From Anthocerotibacter panamensis C109 (GTDB taxonomy: Bacteria; Cyanobacteriota; Cyanobacteriia; Gloeobacterales; Anthocerotibacteraceae), in NCBI RefSeq assembly GCF_018389385.1, contig NZ_CP062698.1, positions 3,814,667-3,878,666 of the forward strand: 64,000 bases of DNA, read 5' to 3'. Shown here piece by piece: positions 1 to 8,954 of this stretch. Position numbers and translations under genes: made by a program. The notes beneath the pieces were generated by a model, which did no database searches, was not told the DNA's origin, and saw nothing but the letters and a program-made list of their open reading frames with translations. Every line of letters begins with the position of its first letter. Positions within the stretch are counted from its first letter, which is position 1.

Positions 1-901
1 TCCCATTTGGTCATTCTGCCACACTTAAGCAGCTAAAATTTACCCTAGAACTTCTTTCTAGCAAGGGTTTTGGGGTTTTCATAACCTGCGACGTGGAGAC
101 TGAGCTTGTGTTAGAGGTTTTACCCTAAGCCTCATAGTCCTTAAGATTCGTAGCTGACTCTAGTGTATTTGAGTAAGATCTGTTACCTCAAACTCTTCAA
201 TCTATTTAAGCACACGCTCCCCCCTGGTATAGTTGCTAAAGTGCACGCAGAGTGTCTTCTCAAGCAAGCTATCACGAAATTTCGTGAGCGACCCGAAGGA
301 AAACATCTGCATAAGCCAGTGTTTTCCTCATCAAACTTCGGTTGTGTCAATACCCTAAGTGTATCAGAAAAATTCCCAAAAACTGTTATTAAATATACAG
401 ATTTTTGTCGAATTTTGTGAAATAAAATTAAAACATTTCAATTTATCTTTGACACGCAAGCTAATTATATAATCATCACAATACTAACAAGACTTATATA
501 CTTTCTCTATCTCAAGACTTAGATTATTGCTTTTCTTGCTTATTAATATCTAGCCAGAGAATTCCAGATTTGTTGTTAAATTGGTCCTTTACAGTATAAA
601 AACGCTATTAGGAACGATAGGGGGGCATTAAATGGAAAATTAGCTATTAAGTTTTGGCTATGACCGAGGGCTACCACGCCAAGAGCGCTGCTGTCACGGG
701 TGTTAGGCGCTAATCTAAAGGGAGCCTTATGGCCTCAGACCCTGCTTTGGTGTGCGTTTCCCCGGCTTTAGGAGCGGACGCGACGCTATTTTAAAATTTG
801 AACGTGCTGTGCAATGACCCTGAGCAAGACCTTGCGACCGAGCGGCAACCAGCGTGCAACTGGAGTGGTAAAATCAGCGCGTCAGACCGTCTATCTCAAG
901 C
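1..901. other. AT-rich region without a convincing gene
   Basis: Roughly the first 650 bases are clearly AT-richer than the coding DNA that follows, and no open frame here has a recognisable motif or ribosome-binding site. A promoter-like pair (TTGACA at 449-454 and TATAAT at 468-473) has only 13 bases between the boxes, which is too short for a normal sigma-70 promoter. No tRNA or known structured RNA was recognised. Confidence 0.5.
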
Positions 902-1654
902 ATGTCGCAGCACAAGCCCTCAATACATATCGCTAGCGCTGTGCCCGGTGCAGCAGGCTTGGCCTTGCGTCGCAGCCGGATCTGCAAAAGATGTACTGAT
1001 CTAGCCGTCCTCCTCCTGGGTCTATCCGTACTGACCCCAAGGATCAGCGCCGAGGAGTGCCCCAAAAGTATTGCCTACTATCTGCATAGTTTTGTACAGA
1101 CAGGTAGCGTCAAGAGCCTAGGCTGCTTTCAGAAGCTGAAAACCTCTATTCTTACGGCCAGTCCGCCCGCCATCGTCCAGGAACCTGCGCTCCTAACGCT
1201 GCCACCGCCTCCAACGCCCCCGGTTCAGTCCCTAGCCCCAGGGCGTTTACCCCCGGTCCTCGCCCCCTACCAAGAGCAGACCGCCCAGCCAGCATTGCAG
1301 GCAGCAGTATCCTTTGCCCCTTCCTTTTTGGAGGCCCAATTACTGCGAGAGCGCCCCGACGGGGTATTGGTCGCAGCACGGCCCCTTGCTGCGCCCCAGA
1401 CGCACTACCCGGAGGAGGACCGCAATGCAGGACACCAGGGTGTTGCCCTCATCCAAGCCTCGGTCAGCGCGCGGGGCATCGTCACAAAAACCCGCGTCTT
1501 GCGCAGTAGTGGCTGGCCCAGTCTAGACAAAGCCGCTCGCAGTGCGGTGCTGAACATGGAATTTATGCCCGCCCGCCGGGGATTAGAGCCGCCCCAACCC
1601 GCGCTTGTCGAAATTCCTGTCCCGTTTTCCCTAGAAGATGCCCCAATCCCATGA
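902..1654 (+). CDS. TonB-family protein (C-terminal TonB domain)
   Basis: The protein has 250 residues. A hydrophobic stretch at about residues 33-48 (AVLLLGLSVLTPRISA) is a signal peptide or membrane anchor. A proline-rich linker follows at about 95-125. The last 80 residues resemble the TonB C-terminal domain: a VALIQASVSARGIVTKTRVLRSSGW-like strand pattern, then LDKAARSAV and a carboxy-terminal P-V-P-F segment. TonB-like proteins carry proton-motive energy from the inner membrane across the periplasm to outer-membrane receptors, but many stand-alone copies have unknown partners. No ExbB, ExbD or receptor gene is nearby, so its role is open. No clear ribosome-binding site precedes the ATG, so the start is uncertain. 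Confidence 0.65.
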   Translation: MSQHKPSIHIASAVPGAAGLALRRSRICKRCTDLAVLLLGLSVLTPRISAEECPKSIAYYLHSFVQTGSVKSLGCFQKLKTSILTASPPAIVQEPALLTLPPPPTPPVQSLAPGRLPPVLAPYQEQTAQPALQAAVSFAPSFLEAQLLRERPDGVLVAARPLAAPQTHYPEEDRNAGHQGVALIQASVSARGIVTKTRVLRSSGWPSLDKAARSAVLNMEFMPARRGLEPPQPALVEIPVPFSLEDAPIP

Positions 1655-1687
1655 CGTACACCGAACGCAGGTCGGGATAGGCTGCCT

Positions 1688-1723
1688 AGCGAGCATCATG
1701 ACCGGGGTGCAACCCGGCTCGCT
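1688..1723 (+). terminator. Possible hairpin terminator between convergent genes
   Basis: AGCGAG (1688-1693) pairs with CTCGCT (1718-1723), and inside it CCGGG (1702-1706) pairs with CCCGG (1713-1717). It lies 33 bases after the TonB-like gene and overlaps the end of the convergent gene. Only a short T run follows, so termination is an inference. Confidence 0.35.
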
Positions 1724-4497
1724 TTGGCTGGCGTGGGCTTGCTGCGTCGTTGGGCAGCGGTTTGGGCGAAGAGTTCGCGCAGGCGACTGCTGCTGGTAAA
1801 GGCTCCCGCTTGCAGGCGCAAATAGAGCTTACCCGCAGCGTCATGGGCCATGACATCCGCTACTGTCTGCGCCGGGGTCCGGTGGCGCACTTCCACCGAG
1901 ACGTAGAAAGATTGGTCCCAGGGCAAGGGCCGGAACTGTTCGAGCGCCGGGAATCGGGAAGGTAACCCGCCCGCAGTAGAGAAGTGGTCGATGTGGACGA
2001 GGACTGGATGCAGGATGACATCGGTGGTGTAGGGGTTGAAGGTCCGCACCGGAAACTGGCCTTGTACCCGGTCTGAGAGCGCTGGAAGTCGGCACTGGAC
2101 TGTGATCTTGTCCGGGCTGAGGTTGAGGACCCGCTCCAGACCTGCCAAACCGGGACCGTGAAACAGAATACCCTGGTCATAGAGGTTGGACCCGGTCAGA
2201 GGGTGGGTCTCGCTCAGGTCGAAGTCCGTGTAGTGGGGGGGCTCAGGAAGCTGGCGCACCAACTGGACTGTGCCCTTGTAGTGGTAAAACTTTTGCCCCT
2301 GCTCGTTGAGGCTCCACAGCGTCGCCTGAAAGACCACCGCTTCTTCCTGAGGCGGTTGCGCTTCTAGGTCGAGGATAAATTCCTGCGCCTGTGATTCAGC
2401 AAAGGTGATGCCCTTGAGTAGCCGGACGTCGCTGTAGCGAAAGAAAGTATAGCCCGGACACAACTGCTCACAACTGTGGATTACCCACGCCGCCGCACAG
2501 GTAAAAGGTAGGACGGGCTGGCCTGCAAGCTGATGGTCAACTAGAAAAGGGTTGGCGGCAGGATCGAGGACGCGGCGCATACGGATCTTGGGCGGGACCT
2601 CAAGGTGGGGGGCGCTTGGGCGGGGCGGAGGGCTGCCGAGTACGACCTGACAGGGGCCATCGGCACTCAGCTCGGCTTGTAGCATCTGCACGCCCGTGGC
2701 TACGGGAATAAGCGCGATCTTAGGCTGTGCATGGAGCTGAGGGGTCACCATACCCCCCTCCCACGGCCCCCAGTTGATAGCGAGTACCCGGCAGGTGGTC
2801 AGTTTGTGCTTAAGCCAATAGGCAGTTTTGTTGAGGACTTCGTTAGCCATAGCGTAGTCTGCCTGACCGACATGACCATAAAAACCAGCTGTGGAGGAAA
2901 ACAAGATTATATTTTTGAGTTGGGAGAGTGAGGCGCAGGTGAGTAAGTTATTCAAGCCCTGTACCTTTACCCCAAAGATCCTTGTGAAATCCTGGAGCGT
3001 CTTCTGCTCAATGCGCTGGTCCGCTAACTCGCCCGCGCCATGAATAAGTCCGGTGATAGGTCCTAGGCGAGCCACTGCCGGAGCGATTAACGCCCCCAGT
3101 CGGGGGTCCATCACGTTGGCTTGGACGTATTCTGCCTGCCCACCAGCCTGAGCGATAGCCTGTAGCGTCCGTTCTATTTCCCGTCCGCTCTCGATCCACC
3201 GGAACATCTCCTGCACCGCCAACGGTTTGGGATTGCCCCCTGCCGCCTGGATCTGCGCGAGGATGCGCCGCTTGAGTTCGGCCTCGTCCAAGCACCCTTG
3301 GCTCCAGATAGGCTCGGGCGACCGAGGCGAGCGGCCCAACAAGATGAACCGCGAACGGTAGCATTGAGCCAAGTGCACCACGCACTGAGCGGTGATCCCT
3401 TTCCCCCCCCCACTCACTAAAAAGACCTCCTGTGCCTGCGGACCTTCCAGCGGTTGAGGCTCTGGCGCGGGAATGCAGACCAGGGTCGAGCGCTTGGTAG
3501 GCGTGTAGGCGACTTCGACCGTTAGCCGGTCTGGGTCATGGAACTCATTCAGGATGCAGCGCACAACTTGCTGGGGACCAAGCTCAGGACTCAAGTCCAG
3601 CGCCCGACAGAAAACTGGTGTCCACTCCTGGTTTAGGGTCTTGGTCAAGCCAAAGCAGGCTCCCGCCAATGGAGTATAGGTTTTCCCCGTTAGCCCCAAG
3701 CGACCATCAAGGCGGGCCACCGTCAAGAAACAGCTACGTCCGCCTGGTACCTCCTTATGGAGCGGAGCCTTGAGGTATTTAGCCAACAGGAAGACCTGCG
3801 TGAGGAGGACCTCCTCGTCTACTACGTTCATGTTCGCTGGGTGGAGGTGGATCAAGGCCCCGATAGGCCCATGCTCCCGGATGATCTGCGCCAATTGTTG
3901 CTTTAGATGTTCCTCGCTGGTGTCCACCAAGGCCACGCCCTCGGGTACCAGTGGTAAAGTTTGCGGTACCACGCTGCTCGGGAAGCGCAACACCACCGTG
4001 CGCCAACCCCATTCGGCGAGAGCTACAGCCACAGCAGCAGGGCTGGTCGAGCCATCATCTGTAATCAGGCAAACGCGCGGGTCTCTTAGCTGCATCTCCA
4101 GAAAGTCCGGCGGCGGGAGGGTTTTTAGTCCGACTAGATAGCGCTGGACAGAGGGTATGGGCGGGGAGTCTGTTTCCTGGGCAATAGGCTGGCGGTCCAA
4201 GTATTGGGCGATCTGCTCAAAGGTCCGCAGTTCAGCAAGTTCTAGTTCGGTTAGCTGAAGCGGTGGCAGGTCAGGGAAGCGTCCCTGGAGTACCTGGAGG
4301 ATCGCAGTTTGTTGGTTGGGGCCAACCCCTAAATCTGCCTCTAAATCCATCTCAAGGTCGAGTATTTCGATAGGGTAGCCCGTCTCATCGCTAAAAATCT
4401 CCAAAAGGGTCTGAGCCAACAGCGTCGCCCTGTCGGTCTTGGGGAGAGGGCCATAGATACGCTCACGGTCAGTTTTTATGGAATCTTTGAGTACCAT
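1696..4497 (-). CDS. PUFA/hgl-type polyketide synthase subunit: ACP-like, ketoreductase and dehydratase domains
   Basis: The protein has 933 residues. Residues about 25-105 resemble the acyl-carrier repeats of PfaA-type polyunsaturated fatty acid synthases (DETGYPIEILDLEMDLEADLG), but the usual D-S-I motif after G is replaced by GVGPNQQ. The serine that carries phosphopantetheine therefore appears to be absent. About 130-345 look like the structural half of a ketoreductase. About 358-620 form an SDR ketoreductase with VSGGGKGIT, a FSSTAG serine, YAMAN tyrosine and NWGPWEGG. About 655-930 form a hot-dog dehydratase with VDHQLAGQPVLP and later LFHGPG. Cyanobacteria use related enzymes for long-chain lipids and heterocyst-type glycolipids. 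Partner ketosynthase or acyltransferase genes are not in the window. GAGGTG precedes the ATG. Confidence 0.8.
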   Translation of the reverse strand: MVLKDSIKTDRERIYGPLPKTDRATLLAQTLLEIFSDETGYPIEILDLEMDLEADLGVGPNQQTAILQVLQGRFPDLPPLQLTELELAELRTFEQIAQYLDRQPIAQETDSPPIPSVQRYLVGLKTLPPPDFLEMQLRDPRVCLITDDGSTSPAAVAVALAEWGWRTVVLRFPSSVVPQTLPLVPEGVALVDTSEEHLKQQLAQIIREHGPIGALIHLHPANMNVVDEEVLLTQVFLLAKYLKAPLHKEVPGGRSCFLTVARLDGRLGLTGKTYTPLAGACFGLTKTLNQEWTPVFCRALDLSPELGPQQVVRCILNEFHDPDRLTVEVAYTPTKRSTLVCIPAPEPQPLEGPQAQEVFLVSGGGKGITAQCVVHLAQCYRSRFILLGRSPRSPEPIWSQGCLDEAELKRRILAQIQAAGGNPKPLAVQEMFRWIESGREIERTLQAIAQAGGQAEYVQANVMDPRLGALIAPAVARLGPITGLIHGAGELADQRIEQKTLQDFTRIFGVKVQGLNNLLTCASLSQLKNIILFSSTAGFYGHVGQADYAMANEVLNKTAYWLKHKLTTCRVLAINWGPWEGGMVTPQLHAQPKIALIPVATGVQMLQAELSADGPCQVVLGSPPPRPSAPHLEVPPKIRMRRVLDPAANPFLVDHQLAGQPVLPFTCAAAWVIHSCEQLCPGYTFFRYSDVRLLKGITFAESQAQEFILDLEAQPPQEEAVVFQATLWSLNEQGQKFYHYKGTVQLVRQLPEPPHYTDFDLSETHPLTGSNLYDQGILFHGPGLAGLERVLNLSPDKITVQCRLPALSDRVQGQFPVRTFNPYTTDVILHPVLVHIDHFSTAGGLPSRFPALEQFRPLPWDQSFYVSVEVRHRTPAQTVADVMAHDAAGKLYLRLQAGAFTSSSRLRELFAQTAAQRRSKPTPAKASRVAPRS

Positions 4498-5316
4498 CAG
4501 AACACACCTCTTTCGTGGATGGATTGCACCACCGTGGGCTTTGAGCGTTCGCTGGCTAAGAGCTAAATTAAGCGCACGAACAATTACAGTAACCAGATGG
4601 AATTCCTTCCTTTCAGAATAACTAAGGAGGTATCAGAGCTGTGATTGGGGTGGTGTTTTAATTTTATTACGCAGATTGCTTATATGCTATGAGTGTATGC
4701 CTAAGAGCGTCAAGGTTTTTATCAAAAAATACAGTATTCCAACTACTAATGCGAGGTTTTTCATAAATAGATCAGATAATTTTGAACCTAAAACTTACTC
4801 AGATTGTCTTTTGTGCATCTAACTAGTTATAGATAAAACCCTCTCCTGTAAAAGATTTCAGGCTCTCAAATGATAAATTTAAATTTTGCTGCAAAGCTAA
4901 TCATCAATACTTTAAGATAGCTTAATTGACCTAATTGTAAATCAGTAAATTATCTGATTATGTGTTTTCAAAGCGGCAATTTACCAAATGTCACCGCGAT
5001 AAGAAATAGTAAATTTTTACTAAAAGTATTATGCTTACCCTCTTTGAGGCTATGAGAAGCAATTTACCCACCCTACTTGACTGACAGATCTAGATAAAAT
5101 AAGCTTTTTTGAAATAAGCCATAGCTAAGGGTCAAAAATTCCCAAAGACACGCTATAAGCCCTTGAGAACAGTCCCAATTGCATCATGATTCAAAATTTG
5201 AGGCACCATGCCGATGTACACTCCCGTCAGTAGTACGGGGACAGCGGTACCACCAGAATACCCAGGATAGTAAAAGCCAGATCCTCCTTGTATCTTTCAG
5301 GGATTACCAGTCCTAT
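4498..5316. other. AT-rich intergenic region upstream of the PKS-like gene
   Basis: This 819-base stretch lies between two leftward genes and is markedly AT-rich from about 4590 to 5170. It must hold the promoter of the PKS-like gene and the end of the sulfite reductase transcript. No convincing gene, RNA or strong terminator was seen. Confidence 0.5.
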
Positions 5317-7008
5317 CTAGTCGGTGAGAGACCGCAGATAGTCCATGCCCCTGCGGTTGCACCAGTCCCCAAAGCCTTCTTGTGGCGCACGCTCTACCCG
5401 GAAGTGGTCGAAGAGTGGAGTCAGGACTTGGAGGAGGGCGTCGCGATGAACCCGCTCTTTGAAGATCTGATTGAGGCGGGTGGACTCCAGATTCCCCCCC
5501 AGCATCAGGTGATAGCTGTCAGCAGCAGAGCCGACCAAGCCAATCTCGCCCATATAGGGACGGGCGCAGCCGTTGGGACAGCCCGTCATACGGATGGCAA
5601 TTTTTTCGTCGCCGAGCCCCAATTGCTGGAGTTGTTGGTCTATCTGTGCCAGGAGCGTAGGCAAATAGCGCTCGGCTTCGGTCAAAGCCAGACTACACGT
5701 AGGGAGCGCCGGACAAGCCATACTGTAGCGCTCGGCGTTAGAAACCTCCCCTACCGGGCGGACCCCGTGCTCTTTGAGGAGCGCGTCTATCGTCGGACGC
5801 TCTGCGGGAGGGATGTTGATGAGCAGGATATTTTGTTGGGGCGTGATGCGCAAAGCGCGGTGGAAGCGGCGCACAATCTCGCGCAGGGCTGACTTAAGCC
5901 GGAAGTTTCCTTCGTCCTTGATGCGCCCGTTGGCAATCGAGACCCCCAAAGACCAGAGCCCGTCCCCCTGTTCGTGCCAGCCCAGATAGTCGCGGTACTC
6001 CCAGGCGGGCAGTCCGCGCCAAGGCTGGATCGTCTTCCCGGAATACTCCTCGACCTTGCCCCGGAACCAATCGATACCCCGGTCAGCGATGAGATACTTG
6101 AGACGGGCATGTTTGCGGTTGAGGCGGTCACCGTAGTCACGCTGGACTTTGACCACCGCTTGGGCTACGGCGATGAGGTCTTCGGGCGGCACAAAGCCCA
6201 GGGGGTCCGCCAGCCGTGGGAAGGTCTCCTCGGCATTGTGGGTCATGCCCATCCCTCCGCCCACGGTGACATCAAAGCCTTCAGGGGTGCCGTCCTCAGC
6301 CGTCAGCAGCACAAAACCCAAGTCGTTGGTCCAGAGGTCTATCGAGTTATCCCCCGGCACGGTGAGCGCAGTTTTGAACTTACGCGGTAGGTAGGTGGAG
6401 CCATAGAGGGGTTCGTGGTCAGAGACGGGGGCGGCGTAGCTATGGATTTTTTCGTCGTTGAGCCAGATTTCGTAGTAGGCTCCGGTTTTGGGGGCGAGCG
6501 CATCGGAGACCGCTTGGGCGTAGTGCTCGACTAGCCGGTATTCGGGGCGGTTGAAGGGGAGCGGCGGGGACATGACATTGCGCTCTACGTCGCCGCAGGC
6601 AGCTAGGGTTGTGCCCAGGCTGTTGTGGATGCGCTGCATAAAGGTCTTCAAGTCCTGCTTGAGGACTCCGTGCAGTTGAAAGGCTTGGCGGGTCGTGGCG
6701 CGGATCGTGCCGCTACCGAGGCTGTCTGCTAACGCATCCACCGCCAGATAAAACTCCGGGCTACAGGCTCCGCCGGTGTTCTTGGTGCGGATCATCATAC
6801 TGTAGGCGGGCTCTAATCCTTGCTGCTTACGGGTTTTGGTCTGGTCGCGGTCGGTCTGCTGGTAGACCCCGTGAAACTTGAGCAGTTGGATACTCCCTTC
6901 GCCGAAGTTAGGGGTATCTTGGGCCAGCTCTTGCGCCAGTGTGCCCCGCAGGTAGTTGCTCTCTTCTTTGACGCGCTCGACCTTGGACCTGCGGACAGTA
7001 TCAGTCAT
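5317..7008 (-). CDS. cysI: Assimilatory sulfite reductase, siroheme/4Fe-4S hemoprotein
   Basis: The enzyme reduces sulfite to sulfide with six electrons for cysteine synthesis. The 563 residues match the E. coli CysI type in length and motifs: ESNYLRGTL near the N-terminus, a conserved FHGVYQQ-DRD segment, TRQAFQLHG, and YLPRKFKTA. The cluster and siroheme cysteines are Cys432 and Cys438 (CPALPTC) and Cys477 and Cys481 (GCPNGC). In a cyanobacterium the electron donor is probably ferredoxin, because no flavoprotein subunit (cysJ) is adjacent; this is inference. The ATG at 7008 was chosen over an upstream codon because homologues begin near here and GGGGAAAGAG precedes it. A nitrite reductase is less likely given the similarity to CysI. 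Confidence 0.88.
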   Translation of the reverse strand: MTDTVRRSKVERVKEESNYLRGTLAQELAQDTPNFGEGSIQLLKFHGVYQQTDRDQTKTRKQQGLEPAYSMMIRTKNTGGACSPEFYLAVDALADSLGSGTIRATTRQAFQLHGVLKQDLKTFMQRIHNSLGTTLAACGDVERNVMSPPLPFNRPEYRLVEHYAQAVSDALAPKTGAYYEIWLNDEKIHSYAAPVSDHEPLYGSTYLPRKFKTALTVPGDNSIDLWTNDLGFVLLTAEDGTPEGFDVTVGGGMGMTHNAEETFPRLADPLGFVPPEDLIAVAQAVVKVQRDYGDRLNRKHARLKYLIADRGIDWFRGKVEEYSGKTIQPWRGLPAWEYRDYLGWHEQGDGLWSLGVSIANGRIKDEGNFRLKSALREIVRRFHRALRITPQQNILLINIPPAERPTIDALLKEHGVRPVGEVSNAERYSMACPALPTCSLALTEAERYLPTLLAQIDQQLQQLGLGDEKIAIRMTGCPNGCARPYMGEIGLVGSAADSYHLMLGGNLESTRLNQIFKERVHRDALLQVLTPLFDHFRVERAPQEGFGDWCNRRGMDYLRSLTD

Positions 7009-7076
7009 CACTCTTTCCCCTAAGTGATCCCAGTATACCAATCCCCTGTATGCCTATCGAGAAGCTGTGGTTGAAT

Positions 7077-7098
7077 CTTGGGGCCTGTTAGCCCCAAG
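7077..7098. promoter_or_regulatory. 8-bp perfect hairpin in the divergent intergenic region
   Basis: CTTGGGGC (7077-7084) and GCCCCAAG (7091-7098) are perfectly complementary around a 6-base loop. The element sits between cysI (leftward) and a small membrane protein gene (rightward). It could be an operator or a leader hairpin. No T run follows on either strand. Confidence 0.35.
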
Positions 7099-7172
7099 GG
7101 AGGGCAGGGGTACCTTACATCCAGGATTGGAATTTATTCCTCATCCCATTGCCGTATCTGCCTAAATCGCCC

Positions 7173-7556
7173 ATGGACCTGCACCACTTCTTCGCTTTCG
7201 CTGCACTTTCGGGGATTGCTATATTCACCCTGACCTTGGGGATCAGCAATTGCTTCGTGATCCTCTATGATGGCTTGCTGCTGAGGGATACAGATGCGCT
7301 TGCTCTGGATAACATCGCTCAATTCGTGACTTTTGCGGCCTTCGCAGCGGGCGTAGAAGTCTTTAAAGAATTGCCGGTTCTTTCTCAGAAAGTCTTTGTC
7401 TTCTGCGCCTTCACCGCCCCGCTACTCTGGATCTGGATCACCCGCTCTCTGGAAGGGTTTCAGACCCTTAAAAAGGTGAAACAGAAGGCTACTTTGGTCT
7501 GGCTGTTGCTCTGGCTGGTTCTGCTGGTGACCCAAGGGTTCATGGTCTGGATGTGA
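7173..7556 (+). CDS. Small membrane protein of unknown function
   Basis: The product has about 127 residues and is strongly hydrophobic. I count about four possible membrane helices: AFAALSGIAIFTLTLG, an FAAFAAGVEVF segment, FVFCAFTAPLLWIWI, and LVWLLLWLVLLVTQG near the C-terminus. I do not recognise the family. The ATG at 7173 was preferred over a TTG at 7149 because the upstream residues look unlike coding sequence, though neither start has a good ribosome-binding site. It lies upstream of the export operon with a 147-base gap, so co-transcription is uncertain. Confidence 0.5.
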   Translation: MDLHHFFAFAALSGIAIFTLTLGISNCFVILYDGLLLRDTDALALDNIAQFVTFAAFAAGVEVFKELPVLSQKVFVFCAFTAPLLWIWITRSLEGFQTLKKVKQKATLVWLLLWLVLLVTQGFMVWM

Positions 7557-7703
7557 AGGGCGGTATCCGCATCCACCGTGCATGGCACGAAAGGCCGCGC
7601 GGGACTCCATATTTCTTTACAAAATTTAGCCTGAACAATCCGCTCAGGTAGGCCATTCTAGAGCCAGCACCCGCAGTCCTGTTCGTCTCACTGAGCTTTT
7701 ACG

Positions 7704-8954
7704 ATGAGTCCCACCCTCGATGCCTCCTCACCCACCCGAAAGCTCAATCCGCGCCTTTTGATTCCATTGGGTCTCCTGCTGATCGGGTGCGTCGCCGTGG
7801 CTTGGTATTTCCTCAATCGCCCTAAAGAGGGACGGTTGATGGTGAGTGGACGGCTGGAAGGCTATGAGACCGACCTTGGCGCCAGGGTACCGGGACGTAT
7901 CAATGCCGTCACAGTCCGGGAAGGGGATCAGGTCATGAAAGGTGAGATCCTGGTCCGTCTGGACGACGCTGAAGTCCAAGCCCAACTCCAAGGAGCCAAC
8001 GCTCGGGTCCAAGCGGCTCGGGAACAAGCTCGTCAGGCCAGACTCCAGGTGGATGTGCTCATCAGTCAGGTCCGGGCGGCGGAGATTGCGCTCACTCAGT
8101 CCCAGGGAGATACCGAGGGCCGTCTGGCCCAGGCGGATTCCACGGTCGCGCAGGCTGAGGCGCAATTGGCGCAGGCTGAGGCGCGACTGCTCCAGGCTCA
8201 GGCTGAGGTCAAGCTGGCCCGACTCAACCGCGAGCGCTTCCAGAAACTACTGAGTATGGGGGCCATCAACCAGCAGCAGTTTGACCAGATTGACACGGCG
8301 CTCGTGACAGCCCAGGCTCGGGTCCGTGCCGAGCAAGCAGGGGTCACCGCTGCGCGCAAACAAATCAGCGCAAGTCAAGGAGCGCTCGTCCAAGCCCAGA
8401 CCACCCGGCTCAACCCTGACCTCAGGAGCGCTCAGCGCGACGTTTTACGCAAACAACTGGTCCAGGCTCGCTCCCAAGAGCAGGCAGCCCAGTCCGAAGT
8501 CAAGAATGCCGAATCCCAGTCCCGTCAGGTCCAGGCCCAGATCGCCTACCTAAAGGTGGTGAGTCCCCTGGATGGCGTGGTGACCGCCCGCAGTGTCGAG
8601 CCTGGAGCGGTGGTCGCGCAGGGCAAGACGCTGCTCACCTTGTTGGACCTCAATATGGTCTACCTGCGTGGTTTTGTGCCTGAGGGGAGCATTGGTCAGG
8701 TCAAGGTCGGTCAGTGGGCGCAGGTCTATTTGGATTCCGCCCCGACGCAGGGGTTATCTGCTAAGGTCATCGCCATCGATCCCGAGGCATCGTTTACGCC
8801 AGAGAACATTTATTTCCGCGATGACCGAGTCAAGCAGGTTTTTGGCGTCAAGATTGCTCTGGAGAGTCCTGGAGGTTTCGCCAAGCCGGGGATGCCCGCT
8901 GAGGCAGAGATTGACACCACCGAGGAGCCGACCCGTGGAAAAAACCCTAAGTAA
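7704..8954 (+). CDS. HlyD-family periplasmic adaptor of an ABC exporter
   Basis: The protein has 416 residues. An N-terminal membrane anchor (LLIPLGLLLIGCVAVAWYFL, about 17-38) is followed by a biotinyl-lipoyl half (GRINAVTVREGDQVMKGEILVRLDDAE). A long alanine- and glutamine-rich coiled coil spans about 90-280. The second lipoyl half (VVSPLDGVVTARSVEPGAVV) and a beta-barrel domain complete it. Such membrane-fusion proteins link inner-membrane ABC transporters to an outer-membrane channel. It is the first gene of a four-gene operon that resembles E. coli ybhG-ybhF-ybhS-ybhR. The 3' end overlaps the start of the ATPase gene by 20 bases. The substrate cannot be read from sequence. Confidence 0.88.
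   Translation: MSPTLDASSPTRKLNPRLLIPLGLLLIGCVAVAWYFLNRPKEGRLMVSGRLEGYETDLGARVPGRINAVTVREGDQVMKGEILVRLDDAEVQAQLQGANARVQAAREQARQARLQVDVLISQVRAAEIALTQSQGDTEGRLAQADSTVAQAEAQLAQAEARLLQAQAEVKLARLNRERFQKLLSMGAINQQQFDQIDTALVTAQARVRAEQAGVTAARKQISASQGALVQAQTTRLNPDLRSAQRDVLRKQLVQARSQEQAAQSEVKNAESQSRQVQAQIAYLKVVSPLDGVVTARSVEPGAVVAQGKTLLTLLDLNMVYLRGFVPEGSIGQVKVGQWAQVYLDSAPTQGLSAKVIAIDPEASFTPENIYFRDDRVKQVFGVKIALESPGGFAKPGMPAEAEIDTTEEPTRGKNPK

Noticed and set aside
163-420. 85-codon frame in the AT-rich left end
   Set aside because: It starts at a TTG, has no ribosome-binding site, no motif and unusual composition.
449-473. TTGACA and TATAAT pair
   Set aside because: The spacing is 13 bases rather than about 17, and the next gene is over 400 bases away.
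5179-6394. Long plus-strand frames opposite cysI
   Set aside because: They are antisense shadows of a well-supported sulfite reductase gene.
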